NCBI GenBank assembly: GCA_021831685.1 | Contig: JAKBMG010000178.1 | Coordinates: 1 to 46,757, forward strand | DNA: 46,757 nucleotides | Direction of reading: 5' to 3' | From: Bacteroidota bacterium | Lineage (GTDB): Bacteria > Bacteroidota > Ignavibacteria > Ignavibacteriales > Ignavibacteriaceae | In this document: positions 1-8,895 of the stretch, in pieces | Position numbering within the stretch: position 1 is the stretch's first letter | Layout of the letters: every line of letters starts with the position of its first letter | The notes under the pieces: model-generated | Told to the model about the DNA's origin: nothing | Database searches by the model: none | What the model saw: the letters and a program-made list of their open reading frames with translations, nothing else | Made by a program: the position numbers and the translations under genes

Positions 1-2
1 AA

Positions 3-761
3 AAATCATTCGGATTAAACAAAGCCGTTGAGATTATTGAAAAAGTTAAGAATCTTACAACTTTGCGCGGCTTCGATGTATTGAAAAAGGCGGACTCCAG
101 TCAGCTTATTAGCTTTTTGAATAAGGAGCATCCTCAAACAATTGCGTTGATACTTTCGCATCTTCATCCCGATCAAACAGCATCCGCTTTGAAAGAATTA
201 ACGGAGCCTTTGAGGACTGATGTTGCTTTTAGGATTGCTACCTTAGGAAAAATTTCTCCTCAAACATTAAAACAAATTGAAAAAGTTGTGGATGAAATGG
301 CTGGCTTAAGTATGGGGCAATCTCTAAGCAAGATTGGCGGTACGAAAAGTATAGCTGCAGTGTTAAACAGAACGAACGTCGGTTTGAGCAAAGAGATAAT
401 GTTCGGAATAGAAAAAAGAGATCCCGATGTAGCTTATGAAATTAAAAGATTAATGTTCCTGTTTGACGATATAATCAATATCCAGGATAAAGATATTCAA
501 AAAATATTACGTGAAGTTGATAGAAAAGATCTTGCTCTTTCTTTAAAAATTGCTGATGAAAAATTGAAGGAAAAAATATTTACTAATATGTCAGAAAGGG
601 CATCGGATTTATTGAAAGAAGAACTACAATATATGGGAATGGTTAAACTGAAAGAAGTTGAGTCGGCGCAAGCAAAAATTATCGACGTAGTAAAAGCGTT
701 GGAGGAAAGCGGAGAAATTGTTTTGAGCATGCGTGCAGGTTCGGAAGAAGTATATGTCTGA
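3..761 (+). CDS. fliG: Flagellar motor switch protein FliG (5' end cut by window)
   Basis: C-ring switch protein that couples the MS ring to the stators. The open frame runs from the first bases without a start codon, so about 252 C-terminal residues are seen of a usual 330 or so. The middle-domain EHPQ motif lies near base 126 (EHPQTIALILSHL), and the C-terminal domain has the LMFLFDDI segment plus the charged stretch DKDIQKILREVDRKDLALSLK that in the family contacts MotA. A TTG at 63 is internal and not the start. FliG overlaps fliH by 8 bases. Family assignment is firm; the N-terminal FliF-binding domain is outside the window. Confidence 0.96.
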   Translation, partial: KSFGLNKAVEIIEKVKNLTTLRGFDVLKKADSSQLISFLNKEHPQTIALILSHLHPDQTASALKELTEPLRTDVAFRIATLGKISPQTLKQIEKVVDEMAGLSMGQSLSKIGGTKSIAAVLNRTNVGLSKEIMFGIEKRDPDVAYEIKRLMFLFDDIINIQDKDIQKILREVDRKDLALSLKIADEKLKEKIFTNMSERASDLLKEELQYMGMVKLKEVESAQAKIIDVVKALEESGEIVLSMRAGSEEVYV

Positions 762-1383
762 TATTGTTAAGCTAAATGTAAAATCAAAGAAAATTAATGT
801 AACGTTGCGCAATAAATCTGGCAGCGATCAAATTAAGCAGGAAAGCAGTGAAGGTTTTTTACAGTCTCAGTTCCTACAATATTACGAAAAGGGCTTTGAC
901 GAAGGACAAAAATCTGTGGCTGCTCAATTAGAAAAAGATTTCTTTGAAAAATTAAATAAAAAGTATCAGGATGTAGGAAATATTATTGCTGAATTTGATC
1001 GCCTTGCAGACGAATACAGTCAGTCTTTTGAAAAATTGGTAATAAATTTGTCTCTTGTGATTGCTGAAAAAATAATCAAACGGGAAATATCTCAAGATTC
1101 ATCAATTGAAAATGTATTGAGTGATGCTATTAAAAGAGTAATCGGGTCAAATAAAATTCTGGTAAAACTAAATCCCACTGATCTTAGGAATTTAAATGAG
1201 GAAAGTAAAAATTTAATTTTCGGTGATTCATATTCTAAAATCAACTTTGAACCAGATGAAAGGATTGAAGCCGGAGGTTGTTTAATAGAAACAGAAATAG
1301 GTAATGTTGATGCTCGAATTTCAAATCAACTAAGTGAATTAAAAAAGCAATTAGAATCAATTTTCATTCCGGGAAATTCTTAA
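754..1383 (+). CDS. fliH: Flagellar export ATPase regulator FliH
   Basis: Stator-like peripheral subunit that dimerises and holds the export ATPase FliI at the export gate in the cytoplasm. The 209-residue protein has a charged N-terminus, a long helical middle (YYEKGFDEGQKSVAAQLEKD) and a FliH/YscL-like C-terminal domain (LVIAEKIIKREISQD). I chose the ATG at 754, which overlaps the fliG stop and follows a GGAAG purine run. An in-frame ATG at 733 would add seven residues deep inside fliG. The identification rests on both sequence pattern and position between fliG and fliI. Confidence 0.9.
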   Translation: MSDIVKLNVKSKKINVTLRNKSGSDQIKQESSEGFLQSQFLQYYEKGFDEGQKSVAAQLEKDFFEKLNKKYQDVGNIIAEFDRLADEYSQSFEKLVINLSLVIAEKIIKREISQDSSIENVLSDAIKRVIGSNKILVKLNPTDLRNLNEESKNLIFGDSYSKINFEPDERIEAGGCLIETEIGNVDARISNQLSELKKQLESIFIPGNS

Positions 1384-2712
1384 ATGGAATTGGTAGAGAA
1401 AATCTCAAGAAAATATAAAAGGATCATCGAAAGATTTGATCCCGTTATTGTTAGCGGAAAAGTTACCGATGTGGTTGGGCTAGTCATTGTTTCAATGGGG
1501 CCTAATGCATCACTTGGCGAAATTTGCGTTGTGACAGACAGAGAAGGAAATGAAGTTTGCAAGGCAGAAGTAGTTGGTTTTAAGGATGGCAAAGTTTTAT
1601 CAATCGCCTTAGGAGAAGTGCAAAACATTTCGCCCTCATGTGAAATTAAAGCATTAGGAAAGAATTTTCAAATTGGCGTCGGTATGGAATTATTAGGACG
1701 TGTTATAGACGGGCTCGGCAACCCGATCGACGGCAAAGGAGAAATTAAATGTACCGCTTATTTGCCTATTCATAGCCAACCACCTAATCCGCTTGAACGC
1801 GAAAGAATCTTAGAACCTTTGCAAACAGGCGTTAGATCGATTGATGGATTACTAACTGTGGGCAAAGGGCAGAGGCTTGGAATTTTTGCAGGCAGCGGTG
1901 TCGGAAAAAGTGTAACGATGGGAATGATTGCTCGTTATACCAGCGCAGATGTTAATGTGATTACATTAATCGGTGAGCGGGGAAGAGAAGTAAGAGAATT
2001 TATCGAAAAGGATTTGGGTGAAGATGGTTTGAAAAAATCTGTCGTAATTGTTGCGACTAGCGATAAGAGCGCACTAATAAGAATGAAAGGAGCATTCATC
2101 GGAACAACAATGGCTGAATATTATAGAGATCGGGGTATGGACGTGGTCTTGATGATGGATTCTATTACAAGATTTGCAATGGCTCAAAGGGAAATTGGAT
2201 TGACGGTCGGCGAGCCTCCGACTACTAAAGGCTACACCCCTTCAGTGTTTGCTATTCTTCCCAAGTTACTTGAAAGAGCAGGAAATACAAAGAGCGGCTC
2301 TATTACAGGTTTTTATACCGTACTTGTTGACGGAGACGACATGAACGAGCCGATTGCTGATGCGGTTAGATCTATTCTGGATGGTCATGTGGTACTGTCG
2401 CGACGACTTGCAAATAAAGGACAATTTCCTGCTGTAGATCCTTTGCAAAGTATAAGCCGTGTAATGCCCGATATAGTAAGTAGCGATCATAAAAAAAGAG
2501 CTGTCGCCTTTAATGAAATTTTGGCAACGTATAAAGAAGCCGAGGATCTTATAAATATCGGAGCATACGTTAAAGGAAGTAATCCGCAGATTGACCACGC
2601 TCTTACTAAAATAAATCTTTTGAGAAATTTTCTTAAACAAGAAATTACGGAGAAAGCGGTATTTGAAGAAACGGTTTCAAGGTTAAATCAGATAATTGAA
2701 AAACCATTATAA
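1384..2712 (+). CDS. fliI: Flagellar type III export ATPase FliI
   Basis: Hexameric cytoplasmic ATPase that unloads export substrates from chaperones at the base of the flagellar export apparatus. The 442 residues are normal for FliI. The Walker A loop GSGVGKS sits at residues 170-176, followed by the F1-beta-like GERGREVREFIE segment, Walker B VVLMMDSITRFAMAQRE, and a C-terminal domain ending IIEKPL. The ATG follows the fliH stop directly, and fliJ begins six bases after its stop, so it is translated as part of the fliG-flgE operon. Confidence 0.97.
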   Translation: MELVEKISRKYKRIIERFDPVIVSGKVTDVVGLVIVSMGPNASLGEICVVTDREGNEVCKAEVVGFKDGKVLSIALGEVQNISPSCEIKALGKNFQIGVGMELLGRVIDGLGNPIDGKGEIKCTAYLPIHSQPPNPLERERILEPLQTGVRSIDGLLTVGKGQRLGIFAGSGVGKSVTMGMIARYTSADVNVITLIGERGREVREFIEKDLGEDGLKKSVVIVATSDKSALIRMKGAFIGTTMAEYYRDRGMDVVLMMDSITRFAMAQREIGLTVGEPPTTKGYTPSVFAILPKLLERAGNTKSGSITGFYTVLVDGDDMNEPIADAVRSILDGHVVLSRRLANKGQFPAVDPLQSISRVMPDIVSSDHKKRAVAFNEILATYKEAEDLINIGAYVKGSNPQIDHALTKINLLRNFLKQEITEKAVFEETVSRLNQIIEKPL

Positions 2713-2718
2713 TAAATT

Positions 2719-3156
2719 ATGACAAAGTTCATCTATAAATTTGAAGCAATTAAGAATGTCAAGGAAAATTTAGAAAAAAAAGCTCAAAAGGAAGTTGCAC
2801 TAATTGAGATTGAAATTAACAAGTTGAAGAAAGAATATGACCTAATTCTGGAAGAAGAGATGGTCAGCCGAAGAAAAGACTTTGAAAAAGGAGTCCGGGT
2901 AGGTGATATAAAATTTAAAAAGAGTTACGAGTCAAATTTGAACAAAAAAAGATCGCAAATTTTAGAAAAAATAAATCAACTTAATAATAACAAAAAAATA
3001 AAATTAACAGAACTTACTCAACGAAGTAAGGAGCATAAAATTTTTGATACTCTTGAAGAAACATTGTTAGAAGATTTTAATCAAGAGCAAAAGCATATCG
3101 AATCAATTTTCACGGATGAATTGGCAAATCAGAAATTTATTAGGCAGAAAAAGTGA
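2719..3156 (+). CDS. fliJ: Flagellar export chaperone FliJ
   Basis: Small coiled-coil protein that sits in the FliI ring like the gamma subunit of F1 and escorts chaperones. The 145 residues are Lys/Glu rich and almost wholly helical (heptad-like from about residue 8 to 125), as in FliJ, where sequence is poorly conserved. Position directly after fliI and the KFIYKFEAIKNVKENLEKKA start support the call. The stop overlaps the next gene's GTG start. Confidence 0.85.
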   Translation: MTKFIYKFEAIKNVKENLEKKAQKEVALIEIEINKLKKEYDLILEEEMVSRRKDFEKGVRVGDIKFKKSYESNLNKKRSQILEKINQLNNNKKIKLTELTQRSKEHKIFDTLEETLLEDFNQEQKHIESIFTDELANQKFIRQKK

Positions 3157-3764
3157 AATCTAAAATAATATATATAGTTTCATTTATAGCGGCTTTCTTA
3201 TTGACGACCGTGTTAATCGTATATCTCAATTCTACATATAAAAATATATTTCAATTCGACTTTTCTGCTCTCCCTCAAAATGTTAATAGTACTTCAATTA
3301 GCGACACATCTAAAGTCACTCTTGGGCAGTTAAAAGATTTTATGCAGAATGAATTAAAAAATGAATTGTTGGATTCACTTCGTGCTATTTACGCCGGAAA
3401 TAATCATGATACAATTTATGCAAACCAGCAGGCCGACTCTGTTTTAATTGACAGCTTGAGAGTCTTAGAATTGGCTCTTAAGCAAAAAAATCTTGCATCA
3501 GTCAAGCAAATAAAGCAAAAACAAGTTGTGCCGCCTCAAAAAAGTGATGTTAAAGCAAGGACCGATACGGGTTATGTCAGGTGGACTAAAGAAACCGCAA
3601 AACTTTACGAATCGATGGATCCTCAACAAGCGGCTAAAATAATTCAAAGTTATTCCGATAATGTCGCAAGAGACATAATTTATTCGATGAGGCAGAAAAG
3701 CGCCGCACAAGTTTTGTCGGCTTTAAATCCTGAAACAGCAAACAAAATAACATTAGCAAAATAA
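3153..3764 (+). CDS. MotE-like flagellar protein (MgtE-N-like domain)
   Basis: A 203-residue protein with one N-terminal membrane helix (about residues 4-26), a Ser/Asp-rich periplasmic-type middle and a C-terminal segment (about 145-203; KLYESMDPQQAAKIIQSYSD, then MRQKSAAQVLSALNPE). That end resembles the MgtE N-terminal-like repeat found in MotE and in proteins encoded between fliJ and fliK in many flagellar operons. In alphaproteobacteria MotE is a MotC chaperone; here the exact job is not known. It starts with GTG overlapping the fliJ stop, so it is probably translationally coupled. Confidence 0.72.
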   Translation: MKSKIIYIVSFIAAFLLTTVLIVYLNSTYKNIFQFDFSALPQNVNSTSISDTSKVTLGQLKDFMQNELKNELLDSLRAIYAGNNHDTIYANQQADSVLIDSLRVLELALKQKNLASVKQIKQKQVVPPQKSDVKARTDTGYVRWTKETAKLYESMDPQQAAKIIQSYSDNVARDIIYSMRQKSAAQVLSALNPETANKITLAK

Positions 3765-3765
3765 A

Positions 3766-5841
3766 ATGAATTTTAACCCAATATTTGTTCAGCTATCCGG
3801 TCAAGCGGAAACGATAGATTTGCCGAAACAGTTGAAGCTAAATAATCCAACTTATTTATTTTCAGACATAATAAAACTGGTTAGTGAAAATTCAAATAAT
3901 AAAACACCTGCGCAGACAAACACAAACAGCGCCTTGCTTGGTTCTGTTCAAGATGAATTACAAAATATGCTTGCAGAATTAACTAAGTCATCTGAAACTG
4001 GCACTTCAGTAAGTAAGCTGAGTAATGCACCTGTCGATAATATTAATAACGGTCAATTGGAGTCAATCGAGAATGCGATTACTGCGTTGTTTAATTCAAG
4101 TTCGAAACAACCTATCGGGAAAGAAAAATCAGTTAAAACTGTTACGGAAAAAACCAAGAACAGTACTGCCCTGGCAGCTAATATATTAAGCTTACTTCAA
4201 TCTAGTAATCCGCTAATATTAAAGCTTAACCTGGAAGGCTCTGACTTTACCCTGAAAATCTCTAAACCGTCGGCTAATGAAGTTACATTTAACGACGTAA
4301 GATCTTCTGACTTTAACTCTGCAAATTCTACAGTTGCAATTGAATCGGTATTATCGGATGGTGCATCATTTATAAGTTCTCAAAATAATAAGCCAAGTGC
4401 GTTTCAACAAATGCTAGGTGCCAATTCTCAAAAACAATCGACTGAAAAATTACTTCAAACACAATCTCTAAGTTCTGATGGAGTTAATGATGTTTCAAAT
4501 TCCAGTTTATATACTCAACTAGGCACAAATGAAAAATTAAATGCCAAGGAAATTGAAAAAAGTATCAAAAACATTAACCCAACAACTAGCCAAACACCTC
4601 AGAATAAATTCGGAAATGACGCTAGTAGCAAAACTCAACTTCCCGAAATATCTAATCCGAACACAGAAAGTAAATTATCCGGCGCTGTACTTAATAAAAT
4701 AAGCACAAATAAAATGTCTATAGACGCTTCTGGATTGAACGAACAGCCAGGTCAGAAAATCTATATCTCAGTTTCAAAAGACAACAAATTAATTGCTGGA
4801 CAAGACTCAAAGCCAATAAAGTCTTTATCATCAAAAATTGGGAATGGAGATTGGATAGAAATATCTCTTAACAATACTGAACAGCCAAACTCTCCCACTC
4901 AATCAATCATAACTGATAAATATCAAAACGGAGAGTTCTTAAATAATCTGAAATCTAAACCCGGGAATGAAACCTCTTCAAGTCCTAAAATAAATGACAT
5001 TAAAAGCTCAGATTCAATATCTAAGATCACTCAAAATTACTCATCCAAGGCAGATTTTACCTTATCTAAAAGCAATACTGCACCTAACGAATCTGTTCCC
5101 ACTAGTGCTGACTTAATAAACGACACTTCATCAAACATAGGAAATAAGTTACAACCTGTAATCGTTACTCCAAATAGTACAGCTCAAAATTCTACCGAAG
5201 CAACTAATAGTGGCTTGATTTCCGCAACTCAAAATTCAAATGGACCAAAAATCAATTTGAATGACAATCTGAAATTCAGTAATCAAAATGAAGGACAGAA
5301 TCAAAAGCAGACCTTGGATAAGAAACAAATTAATTATGATCAGAATATTTCAGGCCAATCGTTTACTCACGACATAACTGTAGCATTAAAAAATGATACC
5401 CCCGCGCAATTACCTTCTTTGCCCGCCGACGTAATGAAGACAGTTAAAGCCAATGAGCTAATGAGCGAAATAAATAGGTTTGTTCAACAAGGAAATTCAA
5501 AAAGTGCTTTACTAAAATTAGACCCGGAGAACCTTGGTAAAGTTAAAATAGTTCTGGATGTAGTTGATAAGTCAGTGCATGCTAGCGTCGAAGTTGAAAA
5601 CGATAATGTTAGGCAAATTGTTCAAAACAATATCAACGAATTAAAACAGTCACTTAATCTAAGCGGTCTTCAGCTCTCTTCGGTAAACGTTTCACTTAAT
5701 AATAACGATGAAAATACTAATAAATCTCTTACTCAGAAGAAAAAATCAGGCTACAATCAATATGAAAGAAAGATAGAAGAGCCCGCAGGTGCGGTTTCCT
5801 CTAAGAGTATGGGATACAATACTTACGATTATTTAATATAA
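3766..5841 (+). CDS. fliK: Flagellar hook-length control protein FliK
   Basis: Molecular ruler that ends hook export and switches the export gate to filament substrates. At 691 residues it is long for the family. Residues 1-560 are low-complexity and Ser/Asn/Gln/Thr/Lys rich, as expected of a disordered ruler. The conserved C-terminal FliK domain is at roughly 565-650 (LLKLDPENLGKVKIVLDV, then NNINELKQSLNLSGLQLSSV). It lies two bases after the MotE-like gene and 12 bases before flgD. The long linker fits a hook that is long or folded differently, but length cannot be predicted from this. Confidence 0.92.
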   Translation: MNFNPIFVQLSGQAETIDLPKQLKLNNPTYLFSDIIKLVSENSNNKTPAQTNTNSALLGSVQDELQNMLAELTKSSETGTSVSKLSNAPVDNINNGQLESIENAITALFNSSSKQPIGKEKSVKTVTEKTKNSTALAANILSLLQSSNPLILKLNLEGSDFTLKISKPSANEVTFNDVRSSDFNSANSTVAIESVLSDGASFISSQNNKPSAFQQMLGANSQKQSTEKLLQTQSLSSDGVNDVSNSSLYTQLGTNEKLNAKEIEKSIKNINPTTSQTPQNKFGNDASSKTQLPEISNPNTESKLSGAVLNKISTNKMSIDASGLNEQPGQKIYISVSKDNKLIAGQDSKPIKSLSSKIGNGDWIEISLNNTEQPNSPTQSIITDKYQNGEFLNNLKSKPGNETSSSPKINDIKSSDSISKITQNYSSKADFTLSKSNTAPNESVPTSADLINDTSSNIGNKLQPVIVTPNSTAQNSTEATNSGLISATQNSNGPKINLNDNLKFSNQNEGQNQKQTLDKKQINYDQNISGQSFTHDITVALKNDTPAQLPSLPADVMKTVKANELMSEINRFVQQGNSKSALLKLDPENLGKVKIVLDVVDKSVHASVEVENDNVRQIVQNNINELKQSLNLSGLQLSSVNVSLNNNDENTNKSLTQKKKSGYNQYERKIEEPAGAVSSKSMGYNTYDYLI

Positions 5842-5853
5842 GGATAAAAGATT

Positions 5854-6537
5854 ATGATTAGTTCAGTAAACACGACAACGAATAACACTCAACCTTCATC
5901 ATCCAGTACGAGCTCTACTACTGCCAGCAATACTTTAGATAAGAATTCGTTTATGAAATTACTAATTGCACAAATGCAAAATCAAGACCCGATGAGCCCG
6001 ATGGACGGAACCCAATTTGCAGCACAACTTGCACAATTCAGCTCCCTTGAACAGCTTCAAAATCTGAATACATCAATGACAACTAGTATAAACGCAAATT
6101 ATGCGTTGACACAATCCATCAATAATACACTTTCTTCCACTCTGATTGGAAAGAATGTAAAATTAGGAGGAGGCGGCTTTCAAAATAACGGACAAGGTTC
6201 TATTGACCTTGGCTATACTCTTCCATCTAATGCTTCTTCTGTCTCAATTAGTGTATTGGATTCAAATGGAAATGTGGTTAAAACTTTGAACAATTTGCCA
6301 ACCGCCTCAGGCGACAATAAACTTTCTTGGGATTTCTCCGATAATAATGGTAATACACTGCCACAAGGTAGTTATACATACACGGTTGATGCAACAGGAT
6401 CGGACGGAAGTACAATGACAGCAACACCATTTATCGAAGGAACTATTTCAGGAGTACAGTTTGGCGCCAATGGTGCAAGCCTAATGGTCGGAAATTCTCA
6501 GTATCAACTTTCAGATGTTATGGAAATTTTTAATTGA
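5854..6537 (+). CDS. flgD: Flagellar hook cap / hook assembly protein FlgD
   Basis: Scaffold that caps the growing hook and inserts FlgE subunits. The N-terminus is Ser/Thr rich, followed by the classic FlgD segment at about residues 28-70 (FMKLLIAQMQNQDPMSPMDG, then QLAQFSSLEQLQNL). The C-terminal half is a Tudor/fibronectin-like beta region (SVLDSNGNVVKTL, LPQGSYTYTVDATGSDG). The 227 residues are normal. A weak GGATAAAAG purine run precedes the ATG. It is grouped with fliK and flgE as usual. Confidence 0.95.
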   Translation: MISSVNTTTNNTQPSSSSTSSTTASNTLDKNSFMKLLIAQMQNQDPMSPMDGTQFAAQLAQFSSLEQLQNLNTSMTTSINANYALTQSINNTLSSTLIGKNVKLGGGGFQNNGQGSIDLGYTLPSNASSVSISVLDSNGNVVKTLNNLPTASGDNKLSWDFSDNNGNTLPQGSYTYTVDATGSDGSTMTATPFIEGTISGVQFGANGASLMVGNSQYQLSDVMEIFN

Positions 6538-6556
6538 AAATTATAAGTAAATCAAT

Positions 6557-6931
6557 ATGACAGAAATAAATGGAATAAGCGTACCTTTTATTCCTATAAC
6601 TCAAAATGAAGATTTAGGAAATAGCGCTGCTAAAAATAGCATTGATAGCTTTAGCTCAATTTTTCAAGAAGAGTTGAGCAAGGTGAAATTCTCTAATCAT
6701 GCTTTGAAAAGATTAGATTCAAGGAATATTCAGCTTAATGACAACGAAATAAATAAAATTCAAAATGCAGTTCAAAAAGCTGAATCTAAAGGTTCTAAAG
6801 ATTCATTAGTTATGATGAATAATACTGCATACATAGTTAATATCCCAAACAGAACTGTAGTTACAGCACTACCGATGGGCGATAGCAATGAAAATATTTT
6901 TACGAACATAGATAGTGTGGTTTTTGCATAA
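6557..6931 (+). CDS. Flagellar operon protein of the TIGR02530 (Flg_new) type
   Basis: A 124-residue soluble protein matching the small family found between flgD and flgE in Firmicutes, Thermotogae and others. The hallmark C-terminal part reads FSNHALKRLDSRNIQL, then KAESKGSKDSLVMMNNTAYI and NRTVVTALP, ending in ENIFTNIDSVVF. The molecular role is unknown; position suggests hook assembly. The N-terminal 30 residues are variable. Translation could be coupled to flgD, 19 bases upstream. Confidence 0.85.
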   Translation: MTEINGISVPFIPITQNEDLGNSAAKNSIDSFSSIFQEELSKVKFSNHALKRLDSRNIQLNDNEINKIQNAVQKAESKGSKDSLVMMNNTAYIVNIPNRTVVTALPMGDSNENIFTNIDSVVFA

Positions 6932-6953
6932 TTAAATAATTAATCAACAATAT

Positions 6954-7033
6954 AGAGCGGGACCTTTCGAGGGCGCTCTTAATCCGGATGACTGATTGAT
7001 TCCGGGTTAAATAACTATAAACCTTAGGAGGTT
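6954..7033 (+). promoter_or_regulatory. Structured leader of flgE: three hairpins, the last covering the Shine-Dalgarno site
   Basis: The 105-base gap before flgE holds three successive dyads. Hairpin 1 pairs AGAGCG (6954-6959) with CGCTCT (6974-6979) and carries an inner CCT-TTCG-AGG tetraloop stem. Hairpin 2 pairs AATCCGGA (6981-6988) with TCCGGGTT (7001-7008), with one G-U pair. Hairpin 3 pairs AACCT (7020-7024) with AGGTT (7029-7033) around loop TAGG, so the AGGAGG ribosome site (7026-7031) is inside it. GGA trinucleotides occur in all three. The dyads are seen directly; a role in CsrA or other translational control is inference. Confidence 0.6.
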
Positions 7034-7036
7034 AAA

Positions 7037-8713
7037 ATGGCACTTCTCAATTCTCTTTTCTCTGGCGTATCCGGCTTGCAAAATTTGCAATCGATGATGG
7101 ATGTTATCGGTAATAATATTGCTAACGTAGATACTATCGGTTTCAAAAGCTCAAGAGTTACTTTTAGTGATACTTTTAATGAACTTGTTAAATCAGGTAC
7201 CAATCCAACAGACTCTACTGGCGGTACAAACAGTTTTCAAGTCGGCTTAGGTATGAAAATAAATTCCATCGACAGAAACTGGAACCAAGGCACTTTTCAA
7301 ACTACCGGCATATCTACAGATTTAGCTTTGCAAGGTCCTGGAATGTTCATCCTTAACAGTAACGGACAAAATTTTTACTCTCGCGCAGGCGCCTTTGAGT
7401 TTGACTCCAATGGAAAACTTGTTGACCCTCAGAACGGTGCAGTTGTGCAAGGTAAAGTTGCTAACGGCTTAGGGCAAATTCCTCAAGGAACAACGATTCA
7501 AGATATAGTTGTTGATAAAAACTTAAAGCTGCCCGCAATAAAGACTTCTAATATTGCATGGGGCGGAAATCTTCAAAGCAGCTCAGCTACAATTGCAACT
7601 AATACTGTCAATCTTGATGATAGTCTTGCTGGCAGCACTCCTTATACCGCTCCGCCTTCTCCTACTTCTACTCAGATAGTTGGAAAAGACGGTACTGCTT
7701 ACACAGTAAAAGTTTCTTATTCAAATACTGCGGGAGCCTGGACACCAAGTTATCAAGTGTACGATGCTTCAAATAGTTTGTTATCTTCTCAGCCTACTGT
7801 AACTCCCGCTATTACACCATTAACTTTTAACTCGTCAGGTAATTGCACAAGTGCTCCTGTTCAAATAACTAGTACAGATCCTCAACAAAACATCAATTTT
7901 AGTTTAGATTTTTCAAAAGTCACTTTATCTGCAAGCTCAACGACATCAACAAGCATTCCTTCTATAGTGAACCAGGGTGGGGTTGAAGCACCTGTGATTG
8001 GCTCTGTAAGTGTTTATGATTCATTAGGAAATGCGCACACCTTGAGCGTTCAATTTGATCACAGTTATGGCAATACATGGTCATGGAAAGTATCCGTACC
8101 CGCAACCGATGGCGGTACTTTTACAGGAGCTACTTCAGGTTCAATGACATTTGACCCTAACGGACAAATACAATCAATTACTCAAGGCGGAGTAACTGTT
8201 CCCGGAATTCCTCCTATTCCTCAAATTACTTATACACCGGGTAACGGCGCTGAAACAGAACCAATAAATCTAAACTTTGGCTCAGGCACTGCCGGCATTA
8301 CACAAACATCTCTTTCATCTCAGGTTGCGGCATTAAGCCAGGATGGATCACCTTCGGCAACGCTTACAAATTTAAATATTGACCAATATGGAAATGTTGT
8401 CGGAGTATTTTCAAACGGTAATTCAAGAACATTAGCCCAGGTAATGGTTGCAACATTTACCAATCCAAATGGTTTAGTAAGCGCCGGCAGTAACATGTAT
8501 TCGGTAGCTGCAAATTCCGGTACCCCGAGAATAGATACCCCGGGAGAAAACTCTGCAACTACAATTCAATCCGGTGCTTTAGAGCAATCTAACGTTGATC
8601 TATCACAGGAATTTACCAATATGATAGTATCACAAAGAGGCTTTGAAGCAAATGCAAAAGTAGTAACTACTTCAGACACGCTTTTGCAAGATATTACAAA
8701 CCTTGTAAGATAG
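7037..8713 (+). CDS. flgE: Flagellar hook protein FlgE
   Basis: Structural subunit of the hook. The N-terminal rod-type motif is at residues 1-40 (LLNSLFSGVSGLQNLQSMMD, then IGNNIANVDTIGFKSSR), and the C-terminal helix ends EANAKVVTTSDTLLQDITNL. It is large (558 residues). The middle holds two D2-like blocks in tandem, at about 215-297 (KDGTAYTVKVSYSNT) and 325-415 (VYDSLGNAHTLSVQF). A strong AGGAGG site lies six bases before the ATG, within a structured leader. It is the last gene of the fliG operon and is followed by a terminator. Confidence 0.96.
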   Translation: MALLNSLFSGVSGLQNLQSMMDVIGNNIANVDTIGFKSSRVTFSDTFNELVKSGTNPTDSTGGTNSFQVGLGMKINSIDRNWNQGTFQTTGISTDLALQGPGMFILNSNGQNFYSRAGAFEFDSNGKLVDPQNGAVVQGKVANGLGQIPQGTTIQDIVVDKNLKLPAIKTSNIAWGGNLQSSSATIATNTVNLDDSLAGSTPYTAPPSPTSTQIVGKDGTAYTVKVSYSNTAGAWTPSYQVYDASNSLLSSQPTVTPAITPLTFNSSGNCTSAPVQITSTDPQQNINFSLDFSKVTLSASSTTSTSIPSIVNQGGVEAPVIGSVSVYDSLGNAHTLSVQFDHSYGNTWSWKVSVPATDGGTFTGATSGSMTFDPNGQIQSITQGGVTVPGIPPIPQITYTPGNGAETEPINLNFGSGTAGITQTSLSSQVAALSQDGSPSATLTNLNIDQYGNVVGVFSNGNSRTLAQVMVATFTNPNGLVSAGSNMYSVAANSGTPRIDTPGENSATTIQSGALEQSNVDLSQEFTNMIVSQRGFEANAKVVTTSDTLLQDITNLVR

Positions 8714-8735
8714 TACCCATAAATTCCTTCCTAAC

Positions 8736-8768
8736 TAAAGGAGCTCTGTAAAAAGAGCTCCTTTATCT
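8736..8768 (+). terminator. Intrinsic terminator after flgE
   Basis: A perfect 11-base-pair stem, TAAAGGAGCTC (8736-8746) with GAGCTCCTTTA (8755-8765), encloses an 8-base loop and is followed by a short T-containing run (TCTTA). It starts 22 bases past the flgE stop and closes the first operon. The T-tract is short, so some read-through is possible. The stem is nearly symmetric and could act on either strand, but no gene converges here. Confidence 0.75.
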
Positions 8769-8851
8769 TAAAAATTCAACCAGGTGTTTAATAATAACCA
8801 ATTTTGTCCTTTTCCCGCGCTTTGATTTGTAATTTTTATCGATTAAAGAAT

Positions 8852-8867
8852 TGGCATATCAATTGAG
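8852..8867 (+). promoter_or_regulatory. Possible sigma-54-like promoter before fliL
   Basis: TGGCAT, five bases, then TTGAG resembles the -24/-12 consensus TGGCAC-N5-TTGCA with correct spacing, but the normally invariant GC of the -12 element reads GA. It lies about 30 bases before the fliL ATG, in the only gap between the flgE terminator and the long fliL operon, where a promoter is expected. The rest of this 182-base gap is AT-rich with no other clear element. No sigma-54 activator gene is in the window, so this is weak. Confidence 0.25.
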
Positions 8868-8895
8868 ACTATTATAGAAAAAATTAAAGAATTAT

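Noticed and set aside
63-65. TTG at 63 as the fliG start
   Set aside because: The frame is open and FliG-like to the left edge (NKAVEIIEKVKNLT), so the gene is cut by the window.
6954-7033. flgE leader as a c-di-GMP (GEMM) riboswitch
   Set aside because: The hairpins lack the conserved GEMM core and receptor sequence; it looks like a translational leader, not a known riboswitch.
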